In this document: positions 25,841 through 34,361 of the stretch, one piece after another
How the letters are laid out: each line of letters starts with the position of its first letter
Numbering within the stretch: position 1 is the first letter of the stretch
Assembly (NCBI GenBank): GCA_963751595.1
Contig: CAVVVC010000006.1
Location: forward strand, 62,001 to 126,000
Source of the DNA: JAHEGP01 sp963751595
GTDB taxonomy: Bacteria > Pseudomonadota > Gammaproteobacteria > Pseudomonadales > JAHEGP01
Direction: 5' to 3'
DNA: 64,000 nt
The notes under the pieces: generated by a model
Seen by the model: only the letters and a program-made list of their open reading frames with translations
Database searches by the model: none
What the model was told of the DNA's origin: nothing
Program-made: the position numbers and the translations under genes

Positions 25841-26704
25841 CTACAGCAATCCTGACCGGCACAGGGCGGGGCCTAGCATATCCAGTCCCTTGTAACGCCT
25901 TTGCTCCGCGGATAGCTGCCCCATAGCCTCAACCAGACCAGCGCGCAGCGCCGGCTCCTCCAGGATTGGAGCCAGGGGATGGACATACACCCTGATAGTG
26001 AAAACCACGGCCCGGGTTCGGGGGAGGCGACGCAGGGTCTGTCGCTCAGCGCGCAAATACAGAGCTGCGTCAGCCTCCACCGGCACCCGGCGTTCATCGC
26101 GCTGATTGAGTTCCGGGCCCGCCACCAGGGACCAGTTGGTGCGCCATACCGGGTGGCTGGGATCAAGCCGCTGAAAAAAACGATTGAGCTGTGGCGCTAA
26201 AGCCTGATGATAACCCGGGACAGGAGCGTGCACCTGATCTATGGGCAGGCCGATCTTGTCTTCCAATCGCCAGAAGCTCGCCGCACAGAGGCTGGCCGCG
26301 GTCAGGCGATATCCCCCCGCCGACTCCTGTAGCAGGCAGATATCGTCCTGTACCCAAAGGCTGGCCTGCCATAGGAGCTCCTCGGGATCGAGGTCCCAGT
26401 GCAACTGCCATGGCGATGCGCTCAGCACCGCACCCCCGCGCTGATAGACTGCGGCATGATCCTGCAACAGGTGCGCCAGCAGGGCGTCATGCAACTCCCT
26501 TTGCGCTGGCCGCGATTCAGGCAACGCTGCATAGACAGCCTCACCCAGCTTCGCTCGCTGCTGTAACTTGTTGCGCAAATAGCCAGGCAGGTCTTCATCC
26601 GGCTCGATCCAAAGCCCGGGCTCCAGCCGCGACAGGCCCATGGCCAACCAACGGGAATTTTGCTGAAAGGGAAAATAGCGGGGGCGCTTATTTGCAGCCA
26701 ACAT
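25841..26704 (-). CDS. DUF3445 / heme-dependent oxidative N-demethylase-like protein
   Basis: 287 residues with family features: an N-terminal RYFPFQQNSRWLAMGLSRL, WIEPDEDLPGYLRNKLQQR, a central LLQESAGGYRLTAASLCAASFWRLEDKIG, then IDQVHAPVPGYHQALAPQLNRFF and WSLVAGPEL. This pattern fits DUF3445, whose studied member is the heme alpha subunit of dimethylamine mono-oxygenase or oxidative N-demethylase. The substrate is unknown; partner flavoprotein genes are not next to it. It diverges from the RND pump genes across 171 bases and converges on the MliC-like gene. Confidence 0.8.
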   Translation of the reverse strand: MLAANKRPRYFPFQQNSRWLAMGLSRLEPGLWIEPDEDLPGYLRNKLQQRAKLGEAVYAALPESRPAQRELHDALLAHLLQDHAAVYQRGGAVLSASPWQLHWDLDPEELLWQASLWVQDDICLLQESAGGYRLTAASLCAASFWRLEDKIGLPIDQVHAPVPGYHQALAPQLNRFFQRLDPSHPVWRTNWSLVAGPELNQRDERRVPVEADAALYLRAERQTLRRLPRTRAVVFTIRVYVHPLAPILEEPALRAGLVEAMGQLSAEQRRYKGLDMLGPALCRSGLL

Positions 26705-26875
26705 GGTACTTTACCCAGCCTGTTCGAGACACCAATCCCGCAAGCTTAACACAGTGAAACGGCGGGGAGTGGGCACTTGCAAGCCTCGGGCGGACAGGGC
26801 TCTTCCAAACGACTCGCTGTATCGCAAACGACACCCATTACAGACCAAACCCGGAGTAACGCGGTATACCCCCAG

Positions 26876-28033
26876 ATGAAGATAAAGTCCGTTAACAGCC
26901 TGCTCGTCCCCGTATTGATCCTGCTAGCCGGTGCGGTGGCCATGAACCGCCTGGGTGACATGCGCAAGGAGGTTCCCGCCCGCCCGGTCACCCCCAAAAC
27001 CCGCGTGGTCAATGTGGAGCCCATCGAACCGGCAACGATCAACGCCCGTGTTACCGGCTGGGGTCGCCTCAACTCAGCGCGACCGCTGGTGTTGCTGAGC
27101 GAGGCCGAGGGTACGCTGCTGGCAGGCGATGTGCCTTTCCAGCAGGGCCAGGGTTTCGCTGAAGGCGCGTTGCTCTTGCGCGTCGACGACCGCCAGAAGC
27201 GACTGGAGTTAAGCCGCAGCAAAAGCGACTTCATCAACGCCATGGCCACCATGATGCCGGATATCCAGCAACAGCACCCGAAGGAATGGAAAACCTGGGA
27301 TGCCTATTTCAAGCGACTGCGGGTAGACCGACCCGTGCCCACCATGCCAGTGGCAACCGTCGACCGGATCAAGCGCCTGCTGGCGAGGTATAACGTCTAC
27401 CAGCTCTACTACACCATGCGCAACCAGGAGATCGCGTTGGAAAAGTACCGTATCCGCGCGCCCTTCAAGGGCACGGTTGTGAGCGCCGACATGCGCGTGG
27501 GTGCGAACGTCAGAAGCGGTACCCGGCTGGGGGAAATACTCAGCCTGCAACAGCTCGACCTTGAGCTCCAGTTACCCGCCTCCGATCTTCCCTGGGTCAA
27601 TCGCGACGGCGCAGTCACCCTGCGTTCCAGCCAGTTCCCCGGCCAGTGGCAGGGGCGCATAGACCGAATCGGCAGCACCGTCGACCAGGCCACCCAGACC
27701 GTCACGGTTTACATCCGGCTGGACGAGGGAGAGGCGCCCTTCCCCTTGCTTGCCGGCCTGCTTTTTGAGGCCGACCTTACGGGCATAGCGCTGGAGAATG
27801 CGATCAGCATCGACACCCGCAACCTGTATGGCGACGACATGGTATACCTGTTAGAAGACGGCAAGTTGGCCAAGCGCGAAGTGACCGTGGCCCGGCGGGA
27901 GATCGATCGGGTACTGGTGACCGCGGGCCTTGAGCCAGGCGAGCAACTGGTCATCGACCTCCTGGAAGGGGTCGCTGAGGGCATGAAAGCGATGTCAGTG
28001 GATCAATTCGCAGAGCAAGCGGAACAACCCTGA
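26876..28033 (+). CDS. RND efflux pump periplasmic adaptor subunit
   Basis: 385 residues. The N-terminal hydrophobic segment (residues about 6-24, LLVPVLILLAG) anchors or exports the protein. The lipoyl half-motifs flank a short helical hairpin, with YRIRAPFKGTVVSADMRVG and IRLDEG/GLEPGEQL in the beta-barrel and proximal domains. It links an inner-membrane RND pump to an outer-membrane channel. The frame opens with a TTG at 26777, but the first credible start is ATG 26876 just before the hydrophobic segment; its ribosome site is weak. The stop TGA overlaps the ATG of the pump gene by one base, so the two are translationally coupled. Confidence 0.88.
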   Translation: MKIKSVNSLLVPVLILLAGAVAMNRLGDMRKEVPARPVTPKTRVVNVEPIEPATINARVTGWGRLNSARPLVLLSEAEGTLLAGDVPFQQGQGFAEGALLLRVDDRQKRLELSRSKSDFINAMATMMPDIQQQHPKEWKTWDAYFKRLRVDRPVPTMPVATVDRIKRLLARYNVYQLYYTMRNQEIALEKYRIRAPFKGTVVSADMRVGANVRSGTRLGEILSLQQLDLELQLPASDLPWVNRDGAVTLRSSQFPGQWQGRIDRIGSTVDQATQTVTVYIRLDEGEAPFPLLAGLLFEADLTGIALENAISIDTRNLYGDDMVYLLEDGKLAKREVTVARREIDRVLVTAGLEPGEQLVIDLLEGVAEGMKAMSVDQFAEQAEQP

Positions 28034-31000
28034 TGCGCCGGGTCATCGCCTATTTCGTCCACAATCCCATCCTCACCAACGTCCTCATTCTGGTGTTGAT
28101 CGGTGCCGGGGGCCTTAGCCTCAGCAATATGCGCGCCTCTTTTTTCCCGGAGCTGGACTCCGACTCGGTCAATATCGAAGTCAGCTATCCCGGGGCCGGC
28201 CCGGAAGAAATTGAAGAAGGTGTGGTACTCAAGATCGAGGAGGAGCTGGAGGGGATCGATGGCATTGAGCGCATCACCTCCGAGTCGCTGGAAAATTTCG
28301 CCAGCATTCGGGTGGAGGCTCTGAAAGGGACCGACATGGCGGAGCTGACCCAGGACGTCAAGAATGCCGTCGACCGCATCAACTCGCTGCCACAGGACGC
28401 GGAGCGACCGGTGGTGTACTACCGCAAATCACGGGGGACTGTTTTCGATATCGCACTGTTCGGCACCACCGATCTGTACAATCTCAAGAGCATGGCCGAA
28501 ACCATGCGCGATGAACTGCTGGTATCCCCTGCCATCAGCCAGGTAACCATCGAAGGCATGCCGGACCTGGAGCTATCCATCGATGTCGCGGAAGAGGCCC
28601 TGCGGCGCCACGGCCTGCAGTTCGTCGATATCAGCCGCGCCGTGGCAGCGGCCAATATCAACCTGACCGGCGGCAAACTGGAGACGCGGCAGGAAGAGAT
28701 GCTGATCCGCGCCTGGGGTCGACGCTACCGGGCGGACGCCTTTGAGGACATTGTCGTCGGCTCCGACCCCGACGGTTCGATGGTGCGCCTGGGCGATATC
28801 GCCGAGCTCGTCGAGCGCTGGGCCGACACGCCGGACCGCAGCTACTACAACGGTCAACCGGCGCTGATCCTGCGCCTGCAGAAAACCATCAGCGAGGATA
28901 TCCTCGAGGTTGCCGAGGTGGGCAAGGCCATAGTCGAGCAATTCAATAACGACCATCAACGGGTCGAAGCGGTTATTCTTGGGGACTTTACCATTCCCCT
29001 CAAGCAGCGCCTGGGGATTCTCTACAAAAACGGTCTGATCGGACTGGGCCTGGTAGTGCTGCTGCTGGGCCTGTTCATGAATTTTCGCCTGGCGGCCTGG
29101 GTTTCACTGGGCATTCCGCTTTCCCTCGCGGGTATGTTTATCGTTATTGCCGCCGCCGGCATTACCATCAACGTGATCTCGCTGTTCGGCATGATCGTGG
29201 TGATCGGCATCCTGGTGGATGATGCCATCGTCGTGGGTGAAAACATTTACTCCCGCTATGAGGCTGGTGATCCACCGGCCGACGCCGCGATCAACGGCAC
29301 CATGGAGGTCATCAAGCCCGTTACCACATCGGTATTGACCACCGTAGTCGCGTTTACGCCGTTCTTTTTCCTCGACGGCTTCATCGGCAAGTTTATCTGG
29401 CACATGGCGCTGGTAGTCATCGCGGCACTGCTTTTTTCGCTGATAGAGGCCTACTTCATTTTGCCCGCCCACCTGGCGCACTCGCGGGGATTACACCCCC
29501 ATAGCCAGGACAGCGGTTTCAGGCGCCGCCTCGATGGCGGCGTTCAGTTCCTGATTCAGCGTATGTACGCGCCCCTGCTGCGCACCGCGATCCGCTACAA
29601 GGCCATCACCCTGAGCATCCCGATAGCCCTGTTATTGGTCACCGTAGGGCTGATACGGGGCGGCCTGATTGGTGTGACACCCTTCCCCTTCATCGATGGC
29701 GACGAGATTCCCGTTAATCTCACCCTCGTGGCTGGCACCCAGGAGCAGGAAACCGATGCAATACTCCAGCGCATCGAACGTGCCGCGGTAGCGCTCAACC
29801 TGGAGCTGCGCGATGAACGCAGCGACCGGCTTGACGTCATTATCGGTATCAAGCGGGACATCGGCCGCAACGATTTCGGTGACAGCGGCAGTCATGCAGG
29901 CAAGCTGACACTGTTCCTGCTGGATGGTGAAACCCGCGACATGAGCAGTTTCCTCGTAGGCAACCGTCTGCGGGAACTGGTGGGCCCTATCCACAATGCC
30001 CGCAATCTCACCTATGGCAGAACCGGATTTTTCGGTAAGCCGGTGGCGGTGAGCCTGCTGGGCGACGACATGCAGCAACTGGAGCGCGCCCGATCCCTAC
30101 TGATCGACGAACTTGAAGCAATCAGCGCATTGCGCGATGTGACCGACTCCAACCAGCAGGGTCGACGGGAGATCAGCCTGCAACTGAAGCCCCTGGCCCA
30201 TGCCCTGGGCCTCAGCCTCCAGGATATCGCCGGGCAGGTGCGCCAGGGTTTTTTCGGACTGGAAATACAGCGTATCCAGCGCGGTAGCGACGAGCTGCGG
30301 GTCTGGGTGCGCTACCGACCTGAAGATCGACTGGCCCTTGGGCAGCTTGACCGCATGCGCATCCGTACTCCGGAAGGTGCCTCCTTTCCGCTGCAGGAAT
30401 TGGCCAGCTACGAGATTGAACGCGGCATCACCAAGATCAATCACCTCGATAAAAAACGGGAAATCCGGATAGAGGCCGACCTGGTGGACGTCACCCAGGA
30501 CCTGCCACCCATCCTCGACAAGATTCGCCAGGAAGTCATGCCCCGTGTCCTGGCCCAGGTCAATGGCGTCCGCGTGTCCTACGAGGGACAGTCCCGGGAC
30601 CAACAGAAAACCAATAGCTCGATGCAAAGGACCTTTCCGCTGGCGCTGCTGGCGATGTTCATCCTGCTGGTTCTGGTGTTTCGCTCATGGGGGCAGGCAC
30701 TGCAGATATTCAGCCTCATCCCGCTGGCGATCGTGGGCGCCGTGTTCGGCCACGGTGTTCACGGACTGCAGCTCAACACCCTGTCGATTTACGGCATCAT
30801 CGCGCTGTCCGGCATTATCGTGAATGACAGCGTGGTACTGATCGACAAGATCAACAGCAACCTGCGCAAGGGTTTGGATGTGCACGCGTCGGTCTACCAG
30901 GCCGCCCTGGCGCGCTTTCGACCGATCATCCTGACCACCCTGACCACGGTGGTCGGTCTCGCTCCGTTAATTCTTGAAACCAGCCGCCAGGCCCAGTTTC

Positions 31001-31197
31001 TGATCCCCATGGCGGTCTCCGTCGCCTACGGGCTGCTGTTCGGCACTTTCCTGTTGCTGTTGGTACTGCCTGCACAGTACCTGTTGGCCAACCGGTTACG
31101 GGTTTTCCTGAACAGTGCACCCTGGCGCAGGGAATATCCTGAGCCCGAGTCCGTCGAACCGGCGGTGAGACAAGCCCGCGCCGAGCGGCAACTATGA
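28033..31197 (+). CDS. RND family efflux transporter, inner-membrane pump
   Basis: 1054 residues with the AcrB-like plan: one N-terminal membrane helix (IAYFVHNPILTNVLILVLIGAG), a large periplasmic loop, six helices near 330-550, a second periplasmic loop and six more helices near 865-1035. The fourth helix carries GILVDDAIVVGENI, whose two Asp residues are the proton relay. It is a proton-driven exporter of hydrophobic compounds; the substrate cannot be told. No outer-membrane channel gene is nearby. Its last four bases (ATGA) overlap the NnrS gene. Confidence 0.92.
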   Translation: MRRVIAYFVHNPILTNVLILVLIGAGGLSLSNMRASFFPELDSDSVNIEVSYPGAGPEEIEEGVVLKIEEELEGIDGIERITSESLENFASIRVEALKGTDMAELTQDVKNAVDRINSLPQDAERPVVYYRKSRGTVFDIALFGTTDLYNLKSMAETMRDELLVSPAISQVTIEGMPDLELSIDVAEEALRRHGLQFVDISRAVAAANINLTGGKLETRQEEMLIRAWGRRYRADAFEDIVVGSDPDGSMVRLGDIAELVERWADTPDRSYYNGQPALILRLQKTISEDILEVAEVGKAIVEQFNNDHQRVEAVILGDFTIPLKQRLGILYKNGLIGLGLVVLLLGLFMNFRLAAWVSLGIPLSLAGMFIVIAAAGITINVISLFGMIVVIGILVDDAIVVGENIYSRYEAGDPPADAAINGTMEVIKPVTTSVLTTVVAFTPFFFLDGFIGKFIWHMALVVIAALLFSLIEAYFILPAHLAHSRGLHPHSQDSGFRRRLDGGVQFLIQRMYAPLLRTAIRYKAITLSIPIALLLVTVGLIRGGLIGVTPFPFIDGDEIPVNLTLVAGTQEQETDAILQRIERAAVALNLELRDERSDRLDVIIGIKRDIGRNDFGDSGSHAGKLTLFLLDGETRDMSSFLVGNRLRELVGPIHNARNLTYGRTGFFGKPVAVSLLGDDMQQLERARSLLIDELEAISALRDVTDSNQQGRREISLQLKPLAHALGLSLQDIAGQVRQGFFGLEIQRIQRGSDELRVWVRYRPEDRLALGQLDRMRIRTPEGASFPLQELASYEIERGITKINHLDKKREIRIEADLVDVTQDLPPILDKIRQEVMPRVLAQVNGVRVSYEGQSRDQQKTNSSMQRTFPLALLAMFILLVLVFRSWGQALQIFSLIPLAIVGAVFGHGVHGLQLNTLSIYGIIALSGIIVNDSVVLIDKINSNLRKGLDVHASVYQAALARFRPIILTTLTTVVGLAPLILETSRQAQFLIPMAVSVAYGLLFGTFLLLLVLPAQYLLANRLRVFLNSAPWRREYPEPESVEPAVRQARAERQL

Positions 31198-32369
31198 TGC
31201 CCAAGCCCCTAAACCACGTATTCAGTTACGCCTTCCGACCCCTGTTCTTTCTGGCCATCGTGCACGGCCTGCTCGCGGTGGGCTGGTGGGGTGCAGGCTG
31301 GGCCGGCGCCCTGCCCCTCCCAGGCGCCGGACTTGACCCGATAGTCTGGCATGCCCACGAAATGATCTTCGGCTTCGCCGGCGCGGCAATCGCCGGCTTC
31401 GCGCTGACCGCGGTGGCCAACTGGACCGGCCGTCCCCCCGTGGCGGGCCTGCCGCTTATCGTTTTGTGCGGGCTGTGGTTGTGCGCCCGGCTGCTGGCGG
31501 CGACCGGCTCCGCATCCATGCTGGCACTCACTGCCGGCGCAGACCTTGGCTTCAACGCTTTGCTCCTCGCCCTGATGTCCCGGGAGGTGATAGCCGGTGG
31601 CAGCCGGCGCAACTATAAACTGTTGGTGTTGCTGGCCCTGCTGGGAATGAGCAATGCCGTGTTCTATGCAGCGCTATGGCTGGGCAAACCCGGGCAACAG
31701 ACGGCGCTGTGGGCCGGCTTGTGGGTGCTGGTGCTCACGGTCAACCTGATTGCCGGCCGCGTGATTCCCGCATTCACGGCCAACTGGCTGGTAAAGCGGG
31801 GTAAATTACCGGCGAGCGGCGCACGGCCGCCGCCGTTTGGCCCATTGGATCGGGCTGCGACCCTCGCCACCCTGCTGTTCGCCGCCCTGTTCCTTTGGAT
31901 GCCCTTATCAATGGTCAGTGCGGGCGCCGGTTTTCTGGCAACGCTGCTGCAACTGCTGCGCTGGAGTCGCTGGCAGGCCCTGCGCACCCTTGGCAGCCCC
32001 ATCGTCTGGGTGTTGCACCTGGGCTTCCTCTGGCTGGTGCTGGGTCTGGGGCTGCTGGCACTGGGTGCCGGCGGGCTGCTACCCCTCAGCACCGCTGTCC
32101 ATGCGCTCATGGTCGGCGGGGTCACCACCATGATCCTGGCAGTCGCCAGCCGCGCAGCGCTGGGCCACAGCAATCGCCCATTGGAGGACAATCCGCTGAC
32201 CACCGCCAGCTACATTGGCGTCAGCGTCGCGGCACTGCTGCGCATCGTCGCCAGCGTCAGCGATCAGCCCGGCCACTGGATAGTGCTGGCCACGATTGCC
32301 TGGGTGGTCGCCCTGGGCTTGTTTGCCTGGCGCTATACCACTATCCTGCTCGGACCGCCGGCGCCCTGA
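31194..32369 (+). CDS. NnrS family heme/copper membrane protein
   Basis: 391 residues with about twelve membrane helices. The N-terminal YAFRPLFFLAIVHG and PIVWHAHEMIFGFAGAAIAGF are typical of NnrS, which binds heme and copper through conserved histidines and protects cells from nitric oxide damage in studied bacteria. ATG at 31194 overlaps the RND pump gene by four bases (ATGA), so translation is coupled; ATG 31197 is an alternative. No denitrification gene is visible in the window, which makes the pairing with an efflux pump notable. Confidence 0.88.
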   Translation: MMPKPLNHVFSYAFRPLFFLAIVHGLLAVGWWGAGWAGALPLPGAGLDPIVWHAHEMIFGFAGAAIAGFALTAVANWTGRPPVAGLPLIVLCGLWLCARLLAATGSASMLALTAGADLGFNALLLALMSREVIAGGSRRNYKLLVLLALLGMSNAVFYAALWLGKPGQQTALWAGLWVLVLTVNLIAGRVIPAFTANWLVKRGKLPASGARPPPFGPLDRAATLATLLFAALFLWMPLSMVSAGAGFLATLLQLLRWSRWQALRTLGSPIVWVLHLGFLWLVLGLGLLALGAGGLLPLSTAVHALMVGGVTTMILAVASRAALGHSNRPLEDNPLTTASYIGVSVAALLRIVASVSDQPGHWIVLATIAWVVALGLFAWRYTTILLGPPAP

Positions 32370-32472
32370 TTCCAGGCTGAGCGAATACCGGGGCCGGCAA
32401 CAACCAGCGAGTTGGATCCGCGCAGCAGCTCGTGGCGATTCCCCGCGTCAATCACCCATATAAGGAAGATCC

Positions 32473-33750
32473 ATGAAACCAGAAACCATCGCCCTGCACG
32501 CCGGCTACGACGGCGATCCGGCCACCCATGCGGCCACCACCCCGATTTACCAGACCACGTCCTATACCTTTGACAACACCCAGCACGGTGCTGACCTGTT
32601 CGACCTCAAGGTCCCGGGGAACATCTATTCGCGCATTATGAACCCCACCAACGCGGTACTCGAAGCACGCCTGACAGCCCTGGAGGGCGGCGTGGGCGCA
32701 CTGGCAATGGCCTCGGGCATGGCCGCAATCACGGCGGCAATCCAGACCATCTGCCGCAGCGGGGACAACATCGTCAGCACCAGCCAGCTCTATGGCGGCA
32801 CTTACAACCTGTTTGCGCACACCCTGCCCACACTGGGAATTGACGTGCGCTTTGCCTCGTTCGACGATTATGCCGGCCTGGAAGCACACATAGACGACAA
32901 CACCAAAGCGCTGTTTTGTGAGTCCATCGGCAACCCGGCAGGCAACGTCGTCGATCTGGAAAAGCTGGCAGATATCGCCCACCGTAACGGCATTCCCCTG
33001 ATCGTCGACAACACCGTCGCCACGCCCTATCTGTGCCGGGCATTCGACTTCGGCGCGGACATCGCGATTCATTCCCTCACCAAGTACATCGGTGGCCACG
33101 GTACATCCATCGGCGGGATCGTGGTGGACTCCGGAAAATTCGACTGGGCAGCCCAGGCAGAGCGGTTCCCCATGTTCAGTCAGCCGGATCCGTCCTACCA
33201 CGGCGTCGTTTTCAATGAAGCCATGGGACCCGCGGCCTTTATCGGCCGTTGCCGTGTGGTGCCCCTGCGCAACTGCGGCGGAGCACTGTCTCCCATGAAC
33301 GCTTTCCAGATCATGCAGGGCCTTGAAACCCTGGCCCTGCGCATGGACAGGCACTGCGAAAATGCCCAAAAGGTGGCTGAATACCTGCAGCAACACCCCC
33401 GGGTAAGCTGGGTAAAATACGCCGGCCTGGCGGACAGCGAATACCAGCCTCTGTGCCAGAAAATGCTGGGTGGCCGCGCTTCGGGCATACTCAGTTTCGG
33501 CATCGTCGGCGGTCAGGAAGCCGGCGCGAAGTTTATCGACGCACTGCAACTTATTTTGCGGCTGGTCAACATCGGGGACGCAAAATCCCTGGCCTGTCAC
33601 CCGGCCTCTACCACCCACCGCCAGCTCGGCCCAGATGAGCTGGCTTCGGCGGGTGTATCGGAGGATCTGGTGCGCATTTCGGTGGGTATCGAGCACGTTG
33701 ACGACATCATCGCCGATATTGCCCAGGCGCTGGAAGCCGCCGCCAGTTAG
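32473..33750 (+). CDS. metY: O-acetylhomoserine (thiol)-lyase, MetY family
   Basis: 425 residues of the Cys/Met-metabolism PLP family. Motifs: the N-terminal ALHAGYDGDPATHA and PIYQTTSYTFD, the YSRIMNPTN substrate loop, and the PLP lysine in HSLTKYIGGHG near residue 207. It makes homocysteine from O-acetylhomoserine and sulfide, a direct sulfhydrylation route to methionine. Length and the 'DLKVPGNIYSRI' insertion favour MetY over MetB or MetZ. An AAGGAAG site lies 5 bases before ATG. The 103 bases upstream show no riboswitch I can recognise. Confidence 0.92.
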   Translation: MKPETIALHAGYDGDPATHAATTPIYQTTSYTFDNTQHGADLFDLKVPGNIYSRIMNPTNAVLEARLTALEGGVGALAMASGMAAITAAIQTICRSGDNIVSTSQLYGGTYNLFAHTLPTLGIDVRFASFDDYAGLEAHIDDNTKALFCESIGNPAGNVVDLEKLADIAHRNGIPLIVDNTVATPYLCRAFDFGADIAIHSLTKYIGGHGTSIGGIVVDSGKFDWAAQAERFPMFSQPDPSYHGVVFNEAMGPAAFIGRCRVVPLRNCGGALSPMNAFQIMQGLETLALRMDRHCENAQKVAEYLQQHPRVSWVKYAGLADSEYQPLCQKMLGGRASGILSFGIVGGQEAGAKFIDALQLILRLVNIGDAKSLACHPASTTHRQLGPDELASAGVSEDLVRISVGIEHVDDIIADIAQALEAAAS

Positions 33751-33886
33751 GGAAATGGGCTGACCGGCGCACCTCGGGATTCACGGATTGCCAGGGTCGA
33801 ACGAGCCTTCCCGGCAGTCCGAGCCTGAGCCAGGCGGTTTATGTATCGGCCTGGTACACGAGCAGTGATTGTCGAATACAGCCGCG

Positions 33887-34177
33887 CTAAGAGTCGGACG
33901 CGGGGGCTGCCGTTGGCTCCAGGCGGTTGCAACTGGAGCCAATCAGCACCAGCTTTTGCCGCCGCGTCAAGCGTTTGATCTCGGCTTCACGCCGGCTGGC
34001 GCTGCTGCGGTCTGCGCTGGGCTCGAGATAGGCAAGCCGCTGTGGGCTGCGACCACGAAAATACCTTGCACCCCGTCGTCCCGCACAATGCTCTCGCCAG
34101 CGCCGATCGATGTCGGTGGTGATACCCGTGTAAAAGCTGCCGTCGCTGGCTGCAATGATGTAGACCATCCAGTCCAA
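33887..34177 (-). CDS. GIY-YIG nuclease-domain protein (UPF0213-like)
   Basis: 96 residues, a stand-alone GIY-YIG domain like E. coli YhbQ. The motif VYIIAASDGSFYTGIT gives the two catalytic-core strands, the helix with R and E follows (RRWREH ... RREAEIKRL). The role of such proteins is unsettled, possibly DNA repair or exonuclease action. The start is TTG at 34177 (MDWMVYI, aligning with relatives); ATG at 34168 would cut three residues. It diverges from deaD across 184 bases. Confidence 0.85.
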   Translation of the reverse strand: MDWMVYIIAASDGSFYTGITTDIDRRWREHCAGRRGARYFRGRSPQRLAYLEPSADRSSASRREAEIKRLTRRQKLVLIGSSCNRLEPTAAPASDS

Positions 34178-34241
34178 AGAAGTAATCCACCCTTTCTGAG
34201 TATGCTTCGGTCGGCTATGTGGCGGGCCGCTGGAGCGGCGA

Positions 34242-34271
34242 CTGCCATTACCCCTGGAAACAGGGTATACT
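34242..34271 (+). promoter_or_regulatory. Candidate promoter of deaD
   Basis: CTGCCA at 34242-34247 and TATACT at 34266-34271 are separated by 18 bases, giving a leader of roughly 85 bases before the helicase start. Long leaders are usual for cold-shock helicase genes. The -35 is a weak match. Confidence 0.4.
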
Positions 34272-34361
34272 ACGCGACCCTATTTTGCCGCTACTACCTG
34301 TCCTTGCCTGGCTCACCTCTAGCCCACCGCGTCAGATCGTAGCGCCCCACGAGGCGCAAGC

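Noticed and set aside
32452..33696. 414-codon open frame opposite metY
   Set aside because: It is a mirror frame of metY, with Cys- and Gly-rich low-complexity translation.
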